Assembly (NCBI RefSeq): GCF_024172165.1
Contig: NZ_JAMZEB010000002.1
Location: forward strand, 10,390,501-10,454,500
Direction: 5' to 3'
Length of the DNA stretch: 64,000 nt
Origin: Nonomuraea thailandensis
Lineage (GTDB): Bacteria; Actinomycetota; Actinomycetes; Streptosporangiales; Streptosporangiaceae
Part shown: piece after piece, positions 45,359-53,316 of the stretch
How the letters are laid out: every line of letters starts with the position of its first letter
Position numbering within the stretch: position 1 is the first letter of the stretch
Notes under the pieces: model-generated
The model's input: only the letters and a program-made list of their open reading frames with translations
Told to the model about the DNA's origin: nothing
Database searches by the model: none
Program-made: the position numbers and the translations under genes

Positions 45359-46297
45359 ATGCGCCTGCGTCACGATGACGGAACGCTCGTTCACCTCGCC
45401 TACAACGCAGGCGTCCACCCCGCTGAGGACCTGGAGAACCTCATCGCGCACCTGACCCGTTACGCGGTGCCGGTGCGCAAGCGGCTGGGCGTCGAGCGGA
45501 TGGGGATCGGGCTGTGGCTGTCCCCGGCCGTGGCCGACCACCTCACGGCCGACCGCATCGAGCTCGTACGCCTGCGCCGCTCCCTGGAGGAGCGCGGCCT
45601 GGAGGTCGTGAGCCTGAACGGCACCGGTGGCCGCAACCAGGAGGTGCCCGGCCCCGACTGGGCCAAGCCCGAGCGATACCGCTACACGATGGCCCTGGCC
45701 AAGATCCTGGCGTTCCTGCTCCCCGAGGACGTGCGCTTCGGCAGCATCTCGACCATTCCCATCGGCTGGCGCCGCGACTGGCCCGCCGACCTGCACGCCA
45801 TCGCCACCCGGCGGCTGGAGCGGCTGGCCCGCGAGCTGCGCGGCATCTACAGCACGAGCGGCAAGACGATCAGGGTCGGGTTCGAGCCGTGGCCGGGGTG
45901 CGTCCTGGAGACGACCGAGCAGGCGCTGGAGCGGGTGGGCGGCATCGACTCCGAGCACCTGGGCGTCTGCCTCGACGCCTGCAATCTCGCCTGCGACGCC
46001 GGCGAGCCGGGCGCGGCGCTGAAGGGCCTGGCCGAGGCCGGGGCGCCGGTGGTCAAGGTGGGGCACGTGCACAACCACACGGGCGAGTCGCCGGGCACCG
46101 GCGCCGTGCTGCAGGACACTCTGACGGCCATGCTGTCGGGCGCGGTGAGCGGCAGCGCGCACATCGAGGTCGAGACGCACAACCTGCTCGTCCCGGGCCG
46201 GGCCAAGGGGCCGGGGGCGCTGGTGTCGATGCTGGCCGAGGAGCTGGACTGGGCGCGTGCCAACCTGACCAGCCTGGGCCTCCAGCTCGCCGCCTAG
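45359..46297 (+). CDS. EboE-like TIM-barrel protein
   Basis: A 312-residue protein, ATG 45359 with GGAGGAAACCG before it. It follows the EboE (metabolite traffic) pattern: DGTLVHLAYNAGVHPAEDLE near the start, RLGVERMGIGLWLSPAVADHL, LRRSLEERGLEVVSLNG, YTMALAKILAFLLPEDVRFGSISTIP, and VGFEPWPGCVLETTEQALERV, GVCLDACNLAC. It is shorter than the usual members (about 390) and lacks their C-terminus. No other ebo gene (eboA-D, F) is near, so its partner pathway is unclear. The fold is of the xylose isomerase-like barrel. Confidence 0.8.
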   Translation: MRLRHDDGTLVHLAYNAGVHPAEDLENLIAHLTRYAVPVRKRLGVERMGIGLWLSPAVADHLTADRIELVRLRRSLEERGLEVVSLNGTGGRNQEVPGPDWAKPERYRYTMALAKILAFLLPEDVRFGSISTIPIGWRRDWPADLHAIATRRLERLARELRGIYSTSGKTIRVGFEPWPGCVLETTEQALERVGGIDSEHLGVCLDACNLACDAGEPGAALKGLAEAGAPVVKVGHVHNHTGESPGTGAVLQDTLTAMLSGAVSGSAHIEVETHNLLVPGRAKGPGALVSMLAEELDWARANLTSLGLQLAA

Positions 46298-46338
46298 AGC
46301 CCTACCGGTCTGGGTCTCCAGCTCGCCGCCAAGCGCCC

Positions 46339-46809
46339 TCAGAGGTTGCCGAACCAGCCCGGCGTGTCCAGTCGCCACGGATTGCCGGGCGTCATCCTGC
46401 GCAGGTCGGATTCGAGCTCCCGCAGCCGATCCTCCCCGAGCTCGGCCGCCCAGCGGGCGCGCAGGGCGTCGAAGATGCGGGCCGAGCGGTCGAGGGCGTC
46501 CATGCCGTACGGGGTCAGGCGCACGACCTTGCGCCTGGTGTCCTGCGGATCGGTGGTGCGCTCGACGTAGCCGACGCGTTCGAGCGTCTCGATCGTCTTG
46601 CCCGCCGCCTGCTTGGAGACGCCGAGCGTACGGCCCAGCTCGACGGCCGTGGTGCCGTCGGGCCCGATGGCCTGCATGACGAAGCCGTGCATGGGTCTGA
46701 TGTCCGGATGGCCCTGCCTGCCGAGCTCCGCGTGGAGCTCGTCGATCAACAGCCTGAACGCGAGCAGCAGGCGTAGCGGAAGCTCGAAGCCGGGGACGTA
46801 GCTTGACAC
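46339..46809 (-). CDS. MarR family transcriptional regulator
   Basis: A regulator of about 156 residues with a winged-helix DNA-binding domain: IRPMHGFVMQAIGPDGTTAVELGRTLGVSKQAAGKTIETLERVGYVERTTDPQDTRRKVVRLTPYG, the MarR wing. The likely start is GTG 46809; a TTG at 46818 is in frame but lies inside an operator. No ribosome site is visible, so the transcript may be leaderless. It is divergent from a cupin gene with two palindromes between them, so it probably represses itself and the cupins. Confidence 0.9.
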   Translation of the reverse strand: MSSYVPGFELPLRLLLAFRLLIDELHAELGRQGHPDIRPMHGFVMQAIGPDGTTAVELGRTLGVSKQAAGKTIETLERVGYVERTTDPQDTRRKVVRLTPYGMDALDRSARIFDALRARWAAELGEDRLRELESDLRRMTPGNPWRLDTPGWFGNL

Positions 46810-46810
46810 G

Positions 46811-46852
46811 ATAGACAACCTGGTTAACTATATGGACAACGTAGTTGCCTAT
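46811..46852. promoter_or_regulatory. Two adjacent MarR-type operators
   Basis: 46811-46831 and 46832-46852 are two 21-base boxes of the form ATRGNCAAC-N3-GTTNNCTAT, each a loose palindrome, placed head to tail at 21 bases (two helical turns). They fill the space between the divergent marR and cupin genes. Confidence 0.85.
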
Positions 46853-46870
46853 CTTAGGGGGTGCGGCGGC

Positions 46871-47248
46871 ATGGCCGTCATACGTCAGGCCGAGGCGCGG
46901 CGGTCGGAGACTCCGGGCGGGGTCATGACCACGTTCGCCTCGCCGACGCAGGGAGGGGCCTCGCGGTCCCTGTGGAAGGTCGAGGCCAGGCCGGGCGCCG
47001 TGGGGCCCGTGCACGACTTCGACAGCGAGCAGGTGTGGAGCTGGGTGGCCGGGGCCGCCACCGTAGAGCTGGGCGGCCAGACGCACGCCGTCGCCGCCGG
47101 CGACACCGTCGTCATGCCCGCCCGCACCGTGCGCCGGGTGCTGGCCGACCCGGTCGCCGGCTACACCGCCATCGTCACCGCGCCGGCCGGCGCCAGGGCC
47201 TCGGGCCCTGACGGCGCCGACTTCGGCGTTCCGCCGTGGATCGTGTGA
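46871..47248 (+). CDS. Cupin domain protein A
   Basis: A 125-residue single-domain cupin, ATG 46871 after GGGGGTG. The fold's two motifs are represented by ARPGAVGPVHDFDSEQVWSWVAGAATVELGG and VAAGDTVVMPARTVRRV; the first motif lacks the full HxH pair, having one His. Cupins of this size bind small molecules or act as oxygenases and isomerases, but the reaction is unknown. It is the first of two tandem paralogs under the MarR operators. Confidence 0.85.
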   Translation: MAVIRQAEARRSETPGGVMTTFASPTQGGASRSLWKVEARPGAVGPVHDFDSEQVWSWVAGAATVELGGQTHAVAAGDTVVMPARTVRRVLADPVAGYTAIVTAPAGARASGPDGADFGVPPWIV

Positions 47249-47260
47249 GAGGAAAGAGCG

Positions 47261-47677
47261 ATGACCGTCATCATGGGAGCGGACTCCCGCAAGGTGGACA
47301 CCCCGAACGGGGTCATGACCACCCTCGCCTCCCCGACGCAGGGCTCCGCCGGGCAGGCGGTCTGGCGGGTGGAGGCCAGGCCCGGCATGGTGGGGCCGGT
47401 GCACGCGTTCGACGCCGAGCTGGTGTGGACGTGGCTCGACGGGTCCGCCGTGGTCGAGCTGGGCGGTGAGCGGCACGAGGTGGGCGCGGGCGACACGATG
47501 GTGCTGCCTGCGGACGTGAGCAGGCAGATGTTCGCCGATGCCGAGCGCGGGTTCGTCTCGATCGTGGCCGCCCCCGCCGGGGCCCAGGTGTACAACCCCG
47601 GTGGCGTGTCGGGGCCGGACGCCTGCGACCTGGCCCCGAAGGACGCCGAGCGGCTCGTCCCGCCCTGGGCGATGTGA
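47261..47677 (+). CDS. Cupin domain protein B
   Basis: A 138-residue paralog of the preceding cupin (shared phrases TPNGVMTTLASPTQG and VEARPGMVGPVHAFDAELVWTWLDGSAVVELGG). The ATG 47261 follows GAGAGGAAAG, 12 bases after the first cupin's stop, so they form an operon by tandem duplication. Metal ligands are again incomplete: a single His in GPVHAF and a second in GERHEV. Confidence 0.87.
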   Translation: MTVIMGADSRKVDTPNGVMTTLASPTQGSAGQAVWRVEARPGMVGPVHAFDAELVWTWLDGSAVVELGGERHEVGAGDTMVLPADVSRQMFADAERGFVSIVAAPAGAQVYNPGGVSGPDACDLAPKDAERLVPPWAM

Positions 47678-47708
47678 CCCGCGACGCCGGTCTCGTAGCC
47701 TCGGCCTC

Positions 47709-48167
47709 ATGACCGACACCGCCTTCGTCCCCGGCGACTTCGACGTCCCCGCACAGCTGGTCACCCCGCGGTTCCGCCTGGAACCCCTGGGTCCCCAGCA
47801 CAACACCGCCGACCACGCTGCCTGGACCGGCAGCATCGAGCACATCCGCGCCACCCCGGGCTACCCGGATCACGGATGGCCTCCCGCCGGCGGCATGACC
47901 CTGGAGGCCAACCTCGCCGACCTGCGCCGCCACGCGGACGACTTCGCGCAGCGCCGCGGGTTCACCTACACCGTCCTCGATCCGGACGGTGGCGAGGTGA
48001 TCGGATGCGTCTACATCTATCCCTCAGCCGGTGACGATCATGACGCCGAGGTGTCCTCCTGGGTCACGGCCGACCGGGCCGACCTGGACGTGCCCCTGTA
48101 CGAGGCCGTGACAGCCTGGCTGTCCGCACACTGGCCCTTCAGGAGCCCCGACTACCGCCCCCGCTGA
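47709..48167 (+). CDS. GNAT family acetyltransferase
   Basis: A 152-residue protein of the ribosomal-alanine-type GNAT family: LVTPRFRLEPLGPQHNTADHAAWTGSI at the start, then GFTYTVLDPDGGEVIGCVYIYPS and AEVSSWVTADRADL. The acetyl-CoA pyrophosphate loop is weak, so it may be a degenerate or specialised member. ATG 47709 lacks a strong ribosome site. It follows the cupin pair on the same strand; its substrate is unknown. Confidence 0.78.
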   Translation: MTDTAFVPGDFDVPAQLVTPRFRLEPLGPQHNTADHAAWTGSIEHIRATPGYPDHGWPPAGGMTLEANLADLRRHADDFAQRRGFTYTVLDPDGGEVIGCVYIYPSAGDDHDAEVSSWVTADRADLDVPLYEAVTAWLSAHWPFRSPDYRPR

Positions 48168-48252
48168 GACCGGGAGGCGGGCTGAGCACGCGTCCCGCGC
48201 TGAGGCCGTGACGCAGGCTGAGGCCGGGACGTGAGCTGGGGGTGCGGGGGCG

Positions 48253-49131
48253 TCAGGAGGAGTGGGGCAGGCGGTAGGTGCCGTCGTCGAGGGCTTCGGC
48301 CAGGCCGTCGGCGACCAGGCCGTCCAGGGCGCGCTCGCGCTGCGCGGCGTCGTCCCACACCACGTCGAGCGCCGCCTTGGGCACCGGGCCGTGGGCCTCG
48401 CGCAGCACCGCCAGCAGGCGGCCCCGGCACTGGCGGTCGGTGCCCGCGTACGTCTGCCCCCTGCGCGCGGGGCCGGTGTGCGGCGGCTTGCCCGCCAGCC
48501 GCCACGCGCACAGGTCCGTGATCGGGCAGTCGGCGCAGCGGGGCGAGCGTGCCGAGCACACCAGGGCGCCCAGCTCCATCACCGCCACACCCCAGCGGGC
48601 GGCGCCCAGCTCGGGCAGCAGGCTCTGCGCCAGCCGCCGCTCGGCCGCCGAGGTGGCGGTCGGAGGGTACTCCTCGGCGCTGACCGCCCTGGCGAACACC
48701 CGGCGGACGTTCGTGTCGAGCACCGCGTGCCGCCCGCCGAAGGCGAAACTGGCGACGGCGGCCGCGGTGTACTCGCCGATGCCGGGCAGGGCCAGCAGGG
48801 TCGCGTGGTCGGACGGCACCTGGCCGCCGTGCTCCTCGGTGATGGCGCGGGCGCACGCATGCAGGCGCAGCGCGCGCCGCGGGTAGCCGAGCCGGCCCCA
48901 GTGGCGTACGGCCTCGCCGGGCTGCTCGGCGGCCAGCGCCTCGGGGGTGGGCCAGCGCTCCATCCACTCGTGCCAGATCGGCAGCACGCGGACGACCGGG
49001 GTCTGCTGGAGCATGATCTCGCTCACCAGCACCCCCCACGGGGACGCGTCGGGCGCCCGCCACGGGAGATCCCGGGCGTTGTCCTCGTACCAGTCGAGAA
49101 CGGCGGTGTGCAGGAGGTTCGGCTCAACCAC
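48253..49131 (-). CDS. mutY: A/G-specific adenine glycosylase
   Basis: A 292-residue DNA repair enzyme removing adenine paired with 8-oxoguanine. The GTG start at 49131 gives VVEPNLLHTAVLDWY; further upstream the frame loses family similarity. SEIMLQQTPVVRVLP holds the catalytic Glu, LPGIGEYTAAAVASFAF the helix-hairpin-helix, VLDTNVRRVFAR the catalytic Asp, and CSARSPRCADCPITDLC the C-x6-C-x2-C-x5-C iron-sulfur cluster. The usual C-terminal 8-oxoG-recognition (NUDIX-like) domain is absent or very short, as in many actinobacteria. Confidence 0.96.
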   Translation of the reverse strand: MVEPNLLHTAVLDWYEDNARDLPWRAPDASPWGVLVSEIMLQQTPVVRVLPIWHEWMERWPTPEALAAEQPGEAVRHWGRLGYPRRALRLHACARAITEEHGGQVPSDHATLLALPGIGEYTAAAVASFAFGGRHAVLDTNVRRVFARAVSAEEYPPTATSAAERRLAQSLLPELGAARWGVAVMELGALVCSARSPRCADCPITDLCAWRLAGKPPHTGPARRGQTYAGTDRQCRGRLLAVLREAHGPVPKAALDVVWDDAAQRERALDGLVADGLAEALDDGTYRLPHSS

Positions 49132-49243
49132 GCGGTCCAGCGTAGGGGGCGATGACAACCCTTGGCGCGCCGCCGTTCCAGGAGATGCCATCCTCCGGCG
49201 TGTCGTCACTCGCTGTCGTTGCCCGCTCACCATCCTGTGCTGT

Positions 49244-49939
49244 ATGGACCCGGATACGATGCATGGCGACGGCGGTGACATCTACTGGCGGCGCCGGATG
49301 AGCGTGCTGGTGGCGGTGCTCGTCGTGGTGGCCGTTGTGGCGTGGGCGTGCTCCAGCGGCGGCAGCGGCCCCGAACGAACCTCCAGCGCGCAGTCCTCAC
49401 CCAGCGCGAGCGGCAGCACGGCCGCGCCGACCACGCCGGCCGTCGACCCGCTGCTGGCGGGCCTGCGCACGCTGGCCATGGGCACCGCGAGCCCGTCCCC
49501 CACGCCCAGCCCCAAGGCGGCCCCCTCGGAGCGGCCCAGGCGGCCGGGAGAGCCGTGCGAGGAGAAGGACCTGGTGCTCAGCCTCCAGGGCGGCAGGGAG
49601 GAGATCTTCGCCGGCGGCTCCCGGCCCACCTTCCTGGTCACCCTGGTGAACACCGGCTCGGTCATGTGCACGGCCGACGTGGGGCCACGGGCCATGGAGG
49701 TCAGGATCACCTCGGGCGCCGACCGCATCTGGTCCACGGCCGACTGCGTCAGCGGGCCGGGGGCCGAGGTCAAGGAGCTGCAGCGGGGGGTGCCGTACGT
49801 GCGGTCACTGGAGTGGGATCGTCGGCGGTCCAGCACCGACTGCCGGTCCACGGCCGCGGCGGCGCTGCCGGGGACGTACGTGGCGGTGGCGCGGATGGGC
49901 AGGATGCGCACCAGCAAGGGGGTCTTCCACCTGCGCTAG
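49244..49939 (+). CDS. Secreted or lipid-anchored protein, DUF4232-like
   Basis: A 231-residue protein starting at ATG 49244. A hydrophobic segment (MSVLVAVLVVVAVVAWACSS, residues about 17-36) with a lipobox-like AWAC is followed by a Ser/Thr/Pro stalk. The C-terminal 120 residues form a beta-rich domain with four cysteines (GEPCEEKDLV, MCTADV, DCVSGPG, DCRSTAA) typical of DUF4232-like extracellular proteins. No enzyme function is proposed. It is divergent from mutY. Confidence 0.75.
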   Translation: MDPDTMHGDGGDIYWRRRMSVLVAVLVVVAVVAWACSSGGSGPERTSSAQSSPSASGSTAAPTTPAVDPLLAGLRTLAMGTASPSPTPSPKAAPSERPRRPGEPCEEKDLVLSLQGGREEIFAGGSRPTFLVTLVNTGSVMCTADVGPRAMEVRITSGADRIWSTADCVSGPGAEVKELQRGVPYVRSLEWDRRRSSTDCRSTAAAALPGTYVAVARMGRMRTSKGVFHLR

Positions 49940-49993
49940 CCCAGGTGGTGGGTGAGAGCTGCTGCTCAGGCGATGCCCGAGCGATCGACGCTC

Positions 49994-51094
49994 TCAGACG
50001 TAGCGCTCCAGGATGGAGGATTCGGCCAGGCGGGAGAGGCCCTCGCGGACGCTGCGGGCCCGGGACTCGCCCACGCCGCCCACCGCCTGCAGATCGTCGA
50101 TGCTGGCCGCCAGGAGCTTCTGCAGGCTGCCGAAGTGGTTGACCAGGCGGTCGACGACCGTGGCAGGCAGGCGGGGGACCTTGGCCAGGAGGCGGAAGCC
50201 GCGGGGGCTGACGGGGGTTTCGAGCTGGTCGGTGCCGTTGTGGCCGAGGACGTGGGCGACGGCCGAGAGGTCGAGGAGGTCGGCGCCCGAGAGTTTGTCC
50301 AGCTCGTGCAGCGCTTCCAGGAGGCGTTTCTGGCGGCGGCCCGCGGGGGCGGGGAGGTAGTCGCGGATGACCAGCTCGCGTTCGGAGTCGACGCCTGCGA
50401 CGAGCTCGTCCAGTTGCAGTGACAGCAGGCGGCCGTCGGTGCCCAGCTCGACGACGTAGCCCTTGATCTCGTCGGAGATGCGGCGGACCATTTCGAGGCG
50501 CTGCGCGACGGCGGCGACGTCTCTGACCGTGACCAGGTCCTCGATCTCCAGGGCCGACAGCGTGCCGGAGACCTCGTCGAGGCGGTGCTTGTAGCGTTCG
50601 AGCGTGGCCAGGGCCTGGTTGGCCTTGGACAGGATGGCGGCCGACTCCTCCAGGACGTAGCGGATGCCGTCGAGGTAGAGGGCGATGATGCGCATCGACT
50701 TGCTGATGGCGATGATCGGCAGGCCGGTCTGCCTGGCCACGCGCTGGGCGGTGCGGTGGCGGGTGCCGGACTCGTCGGTGGGGATGGCGGGGTCGGGGAC
50801 GAGGTGCACGGCGGCGCGTACGATCTTGTGGTCGTTGCTGACCACGATGGCGCCGTCCATCTTGGCCAGCTCGCGCAGCCTGGTGGCGGAGAAGTCGACG
50901 TCGAGCTCGAAGCCGCCGCTGCAGACCTCTTCGACGACGCGGTTGTAGCCGAGCACGATGAGCCCGCCGGTCTGCCCGCGCAGGATCCGCTCCAAGCCGT
51001 CGCGCAGAGGTGTGCCCGGCGCTACCGAGGCCAGAGCTTCGCGACGGCGGTCGTCCAGACTCCTATCCACCTGACCCCCGTGTCGATCGGTCAC
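49994..51094 (-). CDS. disA: DNA integrity scanning diadenylate cyclase DisA
   Basis: A 366-residue protein that makes c-di-AMP from two ATP. The N-terminal DAC domain has the catalytic DGA motif at residues 80-82 (KMDGAIVVSND) and TRHR at 111-114 (SGTRHRTAQRVA). A helical linker (about 150-290) leads to a C-terminal helix-hairpin-helix DNA-binding domain (AVGGVGESRARSVREGL). It follows radA by 16 bases; RadA is known to regulate DisA in mycobacteria. Its product is sensed by the riboswitch at 35900-36065. Confidence 0.97.
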   Translation of the reverse strand: MTDRHGGQVDRSLDDRRREALASVAPGTPLRDGLERILRGQTGGLIVLGYNRVVEEVCSGGFELDVDFSATRLRELAKMDGAIVVSNDHKIVRAAVHLVPDPAIPTDESGTRHRTAQRVARQTGLPIIAISKSMRIIALYLDGIRYVLEESAAILSKANQALATLERYKHRLDEVSGTLSALEIEDLVTVRDVAAVAQRLEMVRRISDEIKGYVVELGTDGRLLSLQLDELVAGVDSERELVIRDYLPAPAGRRQKRLLEALHELDKLSGADLLDLSAVAHVLGHNGTDQLETPVSPRGFRLLAKVPRLPATVVDRLVNHFGSLQKLLAASIDDLQAVGGVGESRARSVREGLSRLAESSILERYV

Positions 51095-51110
51095 CTCAGC
51101 TTAGCCGCGC

Positions 51111-52517
51111 TCATGTGACGTGTGTGAGGGCGTCCCAGACGTTCTCCGCCTGGACCACCTCGAACCCGGGCGCGAAGGCCACCGGCCCGACCGGCACCAG
51201 GGCGCGCTGGCCGCCGCGCCTGCGGCCGCCTTCCTCGAGCGAGCCGGCGGGGACGAGGGCGCGCTTGAAGCCCAGGCGGGCGGCCTCCGTCAGCCGCCTG
51301 CGCACGTCCTTGACCGGGCGCAGCTCGCCCGCCAGGCCCACCTCGCCCAGCGCGACCAGGCCAGGGGGGAGCGGCTTGTCGCCGGCGGCGCTGGCGACGG
51401 CGAGCATGACCGACAGGTCCACGGCGGGGTCGGCCAGCTTGATGCCGCCGACGGTCGCGGTGAACACGTCGCAGCCGCCGAGGCGGGCGTTGAGCCGGCG
51501 CTCCAGGACGGCGAGGACCATCTGCACGCGGTAGGTGTCGAGCCCGGACGACGTGCGCCGGGGCTGCTGCGCCTCGGTGCGGGCCACCAGGGCCTGGACC
51601 TCGGCGGGCAGCGGGCGGGTGCCCTCGACCGTGACCGTGACGCAGGTGCCGGCGACAGGCTCGCTGCGCCGGGAGACGAACAGCCCGCTCGGGTCGGTGA
51701 TGCCCTCGATGCCCCGCTCGTGCAGGTCGAAGCAGCCGATCTCGTCGGTGGGGCCGAACCGGTTCTTGATCGCGCGGACCATGCGGAGCCTGGAGTGGCG
51801 GTCGCCCTCGAAGTTGAGCACGACGTCGACGAGGTGCTCCAGGGTGCGGGGGCCGGCGATGGAGCCTTCCTTGGTGACGTGGCCGACGAGGACGGTGGCC
51901 ATGTTGCGCTCCTTGGCCAGCCGGACGAGGTTGGCCGCCACCTCGCGCACCTGCGTCACCCCGCCGGGCACGCCGGTGGCCTGCGCGGAGCCGATCGTCT
52001 GGACGGAGTCGACGACCAGCAGCCGCGGCTGGACCTTCTCCACGTGCGCCACCAGCGCCGACAGCTCGGTCTCTGCCGCCAGGTAGAGCTGGTCCTGGAT
52101 GGCGCCGATGCGGTCGGCCCGCAGGCGCACCTGGGCCGCCGACTCCTCGCCCGTCACGTACAGGACGGTCGCGCGCTCGGCGATGCGCGCGGCGGCCTCC
52201 AGCAGGAGCGTGGACTTGCCGATGCCGGGCTCGCCCGCCAGCAGCACCACCGCGCCGGGGACGAGGCCGCCGCCCAGCACCCGGTCGAGCTCGGCGACCC
52301 CGGTGGTGCGGGCGGTGGCCACCTCGGCCTTGACCTGGCCGATGGGCAGGGCGGGCGCCGTGGTGGCCCCGGCCTGGACGACGGTGGCGCCCGCTCTGGC
52401 GCCCTCTTCGTCGACCGTGCCCCAGGCCTGGCACTCTCCGCACCTGCCGACCCATTTGGTGGTGCGCCAGCCGCACTCGGCGCAGCGGTATCCGGGCTTC
52501 GGGGCAGTCTTGGCCAT
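51111..52517 (-). CDS. radA: DNA repair protein RadA/Sms
   Basis: A 468-residue RecA-like branch-migration helicase. The ATG 52517 gives MAKTAPKPGYRCAECGW; a longer frame to 52547 is possible but less likely. A C4 zinc finger (C12, C15, C26, C29) leads. Walker A GEPGIGKS lies at about residues 95-102, and the KNRFG motif at about 250. A Lon-like domain forms the C-terminus (SVMLAVASAAGDKPLPPGLVALGEVGLAGELR). It is co-transcribed with disA. Confidence 0.97.
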   Translation of the reverse strand: MAKTAPKPGYRCAECGWRTTKWVGRCGECQAWGTVDEEGARAGATVVQAGATTAPALPIGQVKAEVATARTTGVAELDRVLGGGLVPGAVVLLAGEPGIGKSTLLLEAAARIAERATVLYVTGEESAAQVRLRADRIGAIQDQLYLAAETELSALVAHVEKVQPRLLVVDSVQTIGSAQATGVPGGVTQVREVAANLVRLAKERNMATVLVGHVTKEGSIAGPRTLEHLVDVVLNFEGDRHSRLRMVRAIKNRFGPTDEIGCFDLHERGIEGITDPSGLFVSRRSEPVAGTCVTVTVEGTRPLPAEVQALVARTEAQQPRRTSSGLDTYRVQMVLAVLERRLNARLGGCDVFTATVGGIKLADPAVDLSVMLAVASAAGDKPLPPGLVALGEVGLAGELRPVKDVRRRLTEAARLGFKRALVPAGSLEEGGRRRGGQRALVPVGPVAFAPGFEVVQAENVWDALTHVT

Positions 52518-52597
52518 GCGGAGCAGGCTAGCGGCTGGGACCGACAATCACGCCCGCCGGCAACCGGGCCAGGCCGGCGATCAAGCCACGTCGGCGA

Positions 52598-52909
52598 TCA
52601 CGCCAGGCCGAGCTCCGAGACCAGCATGCGCTTGGGCTTGGCGCCGACGACCTGCTTGGCGGGCTCGCCGTTCTCGAACAGGATCAGCGTCGGGATGCCC
52701 ATCACTCCATAGCGGGCCATGATCTCGGGGTTCTCGTCGGTGTTCAGCTTGCCGATCGTCAGGCCGTGCTCGGCCTCGATCTGCTCCAGCACGGGCGCCA
52801 CCATCCGGCAGGGGCCGCACCATTCGGCCCAGAAGTCGACCAGGATCGGCTTGTCGCTCCTGAGCACCTGCTCCTCGAAGTTGTCGGTGGTCAGCGTGAT
52901 CATCTTCAT
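52598..52909 (-). CDS. trxA: Thioredoxin
   Basis: A 103-residue thioredoxin with the active-site AEWCGPCRM (CGPC) and the cis-proline segment MGIPTLILF. The ATG 52909 overlaps the merR stop codon as ATGA; an in-frame ATG at 52903 has better spacing from GAGGGG. The overlap shows co-translation with the upstream MerR regulator. It reduces protein disulfides in the cytosol, with electrons from a thioredoxin reductase not encoded here. Confidence 0.94.
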   Translation of the reverse strand: MKMITLTTDNFEEQVLRSDKPILVDFWAEWCGPCRMVAPVLEQIEAEHGLTIGKLNTDENPEIMARYGVMGIPTLILFENGEPAKQVVGAKPKRMLVSELGLA

Positions 52910-53274
52910 CCCCTCACAAAGCAACCTGGGCACGACTGGGCGAGCTGGGCGGCCACCTCGGCGCGGCGGGCGAGCAGCACGCGGATCTCCTGGTCGATCT
53001 CGCTGAGCTTGCGCTCGTAGACCTCGACCGACTCGGCGCAGGAGCCTCCGGTGCTGTGCCCCTGACGCAGGCAGTCGACGAACGGGCGGGTCTCCTCCAG
53101 CGTGAAGCCGATCTGGAGCAGGGCCCGGATCTCGGAGACCAGCCTGACGTCGTCCTCGCTGTAGGTGCGGTAGCCGTTGGAGGCGCGCCGGGCGCGCAAC
53201 AGCCCGTGCTGCTCGTAGTAGCGGAGCGAGCGGGTGCTCACCCCGGTGCGTTCCGCCAGCTCACCGATGCGCAT
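52906..53274 (-). CDS. MerR family regulator coupled to thioredoxin
   Basis: A 122-residue MerR protein: RIGELAERTGVSTRSLRYYEQHGLLRARRASNGYRTYSEDDV is the winged-helix domain, followed by a dimerisation helix. Four cysteines (C68, C79 and C115-P-G-C118) lie in the C-terminal part; C115/C118 form a CxxC pair. Such cysteines could sense thiol oxidation, or bind metal, though no metal-resistance gene is near. It is translationally coupled to trxA, which supports a redox role. A MerR-type promoter precedes it. Confidence 0.92.
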   Translation of the reverse strand: MRIGELAERTGVSTRSLRYYEQHGLLRARRASNGYRTYSEDDVRLVSEIRALLQIGFTLEETRPFVDCLRQGHSTGGSCAESVEVYERKLSEIDQEIRVLLARRAEVAAQLAQSCPGCFVRG

Positions 53275-53276
53275 GC

Positions 53277-53314
53277 CTCCAAGGTAAACGTTGACGTCGG
53301 TGTCAAGGTCAAGG
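53277..53314 (-). promoter_or_regulatory. MerR-type promoter and operator
   Basis: On the minus strand, TTGACC is followed by an 18-19 base spacer and TTTACCT. The spacer holds the palindrome TTGAC-N6-GTCAA (53291-53306). A long spacer with a palindrome inside is typical of MerR-controlled promoters. Confidence 0.7.
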
Positions 53315-53316
53315 CC

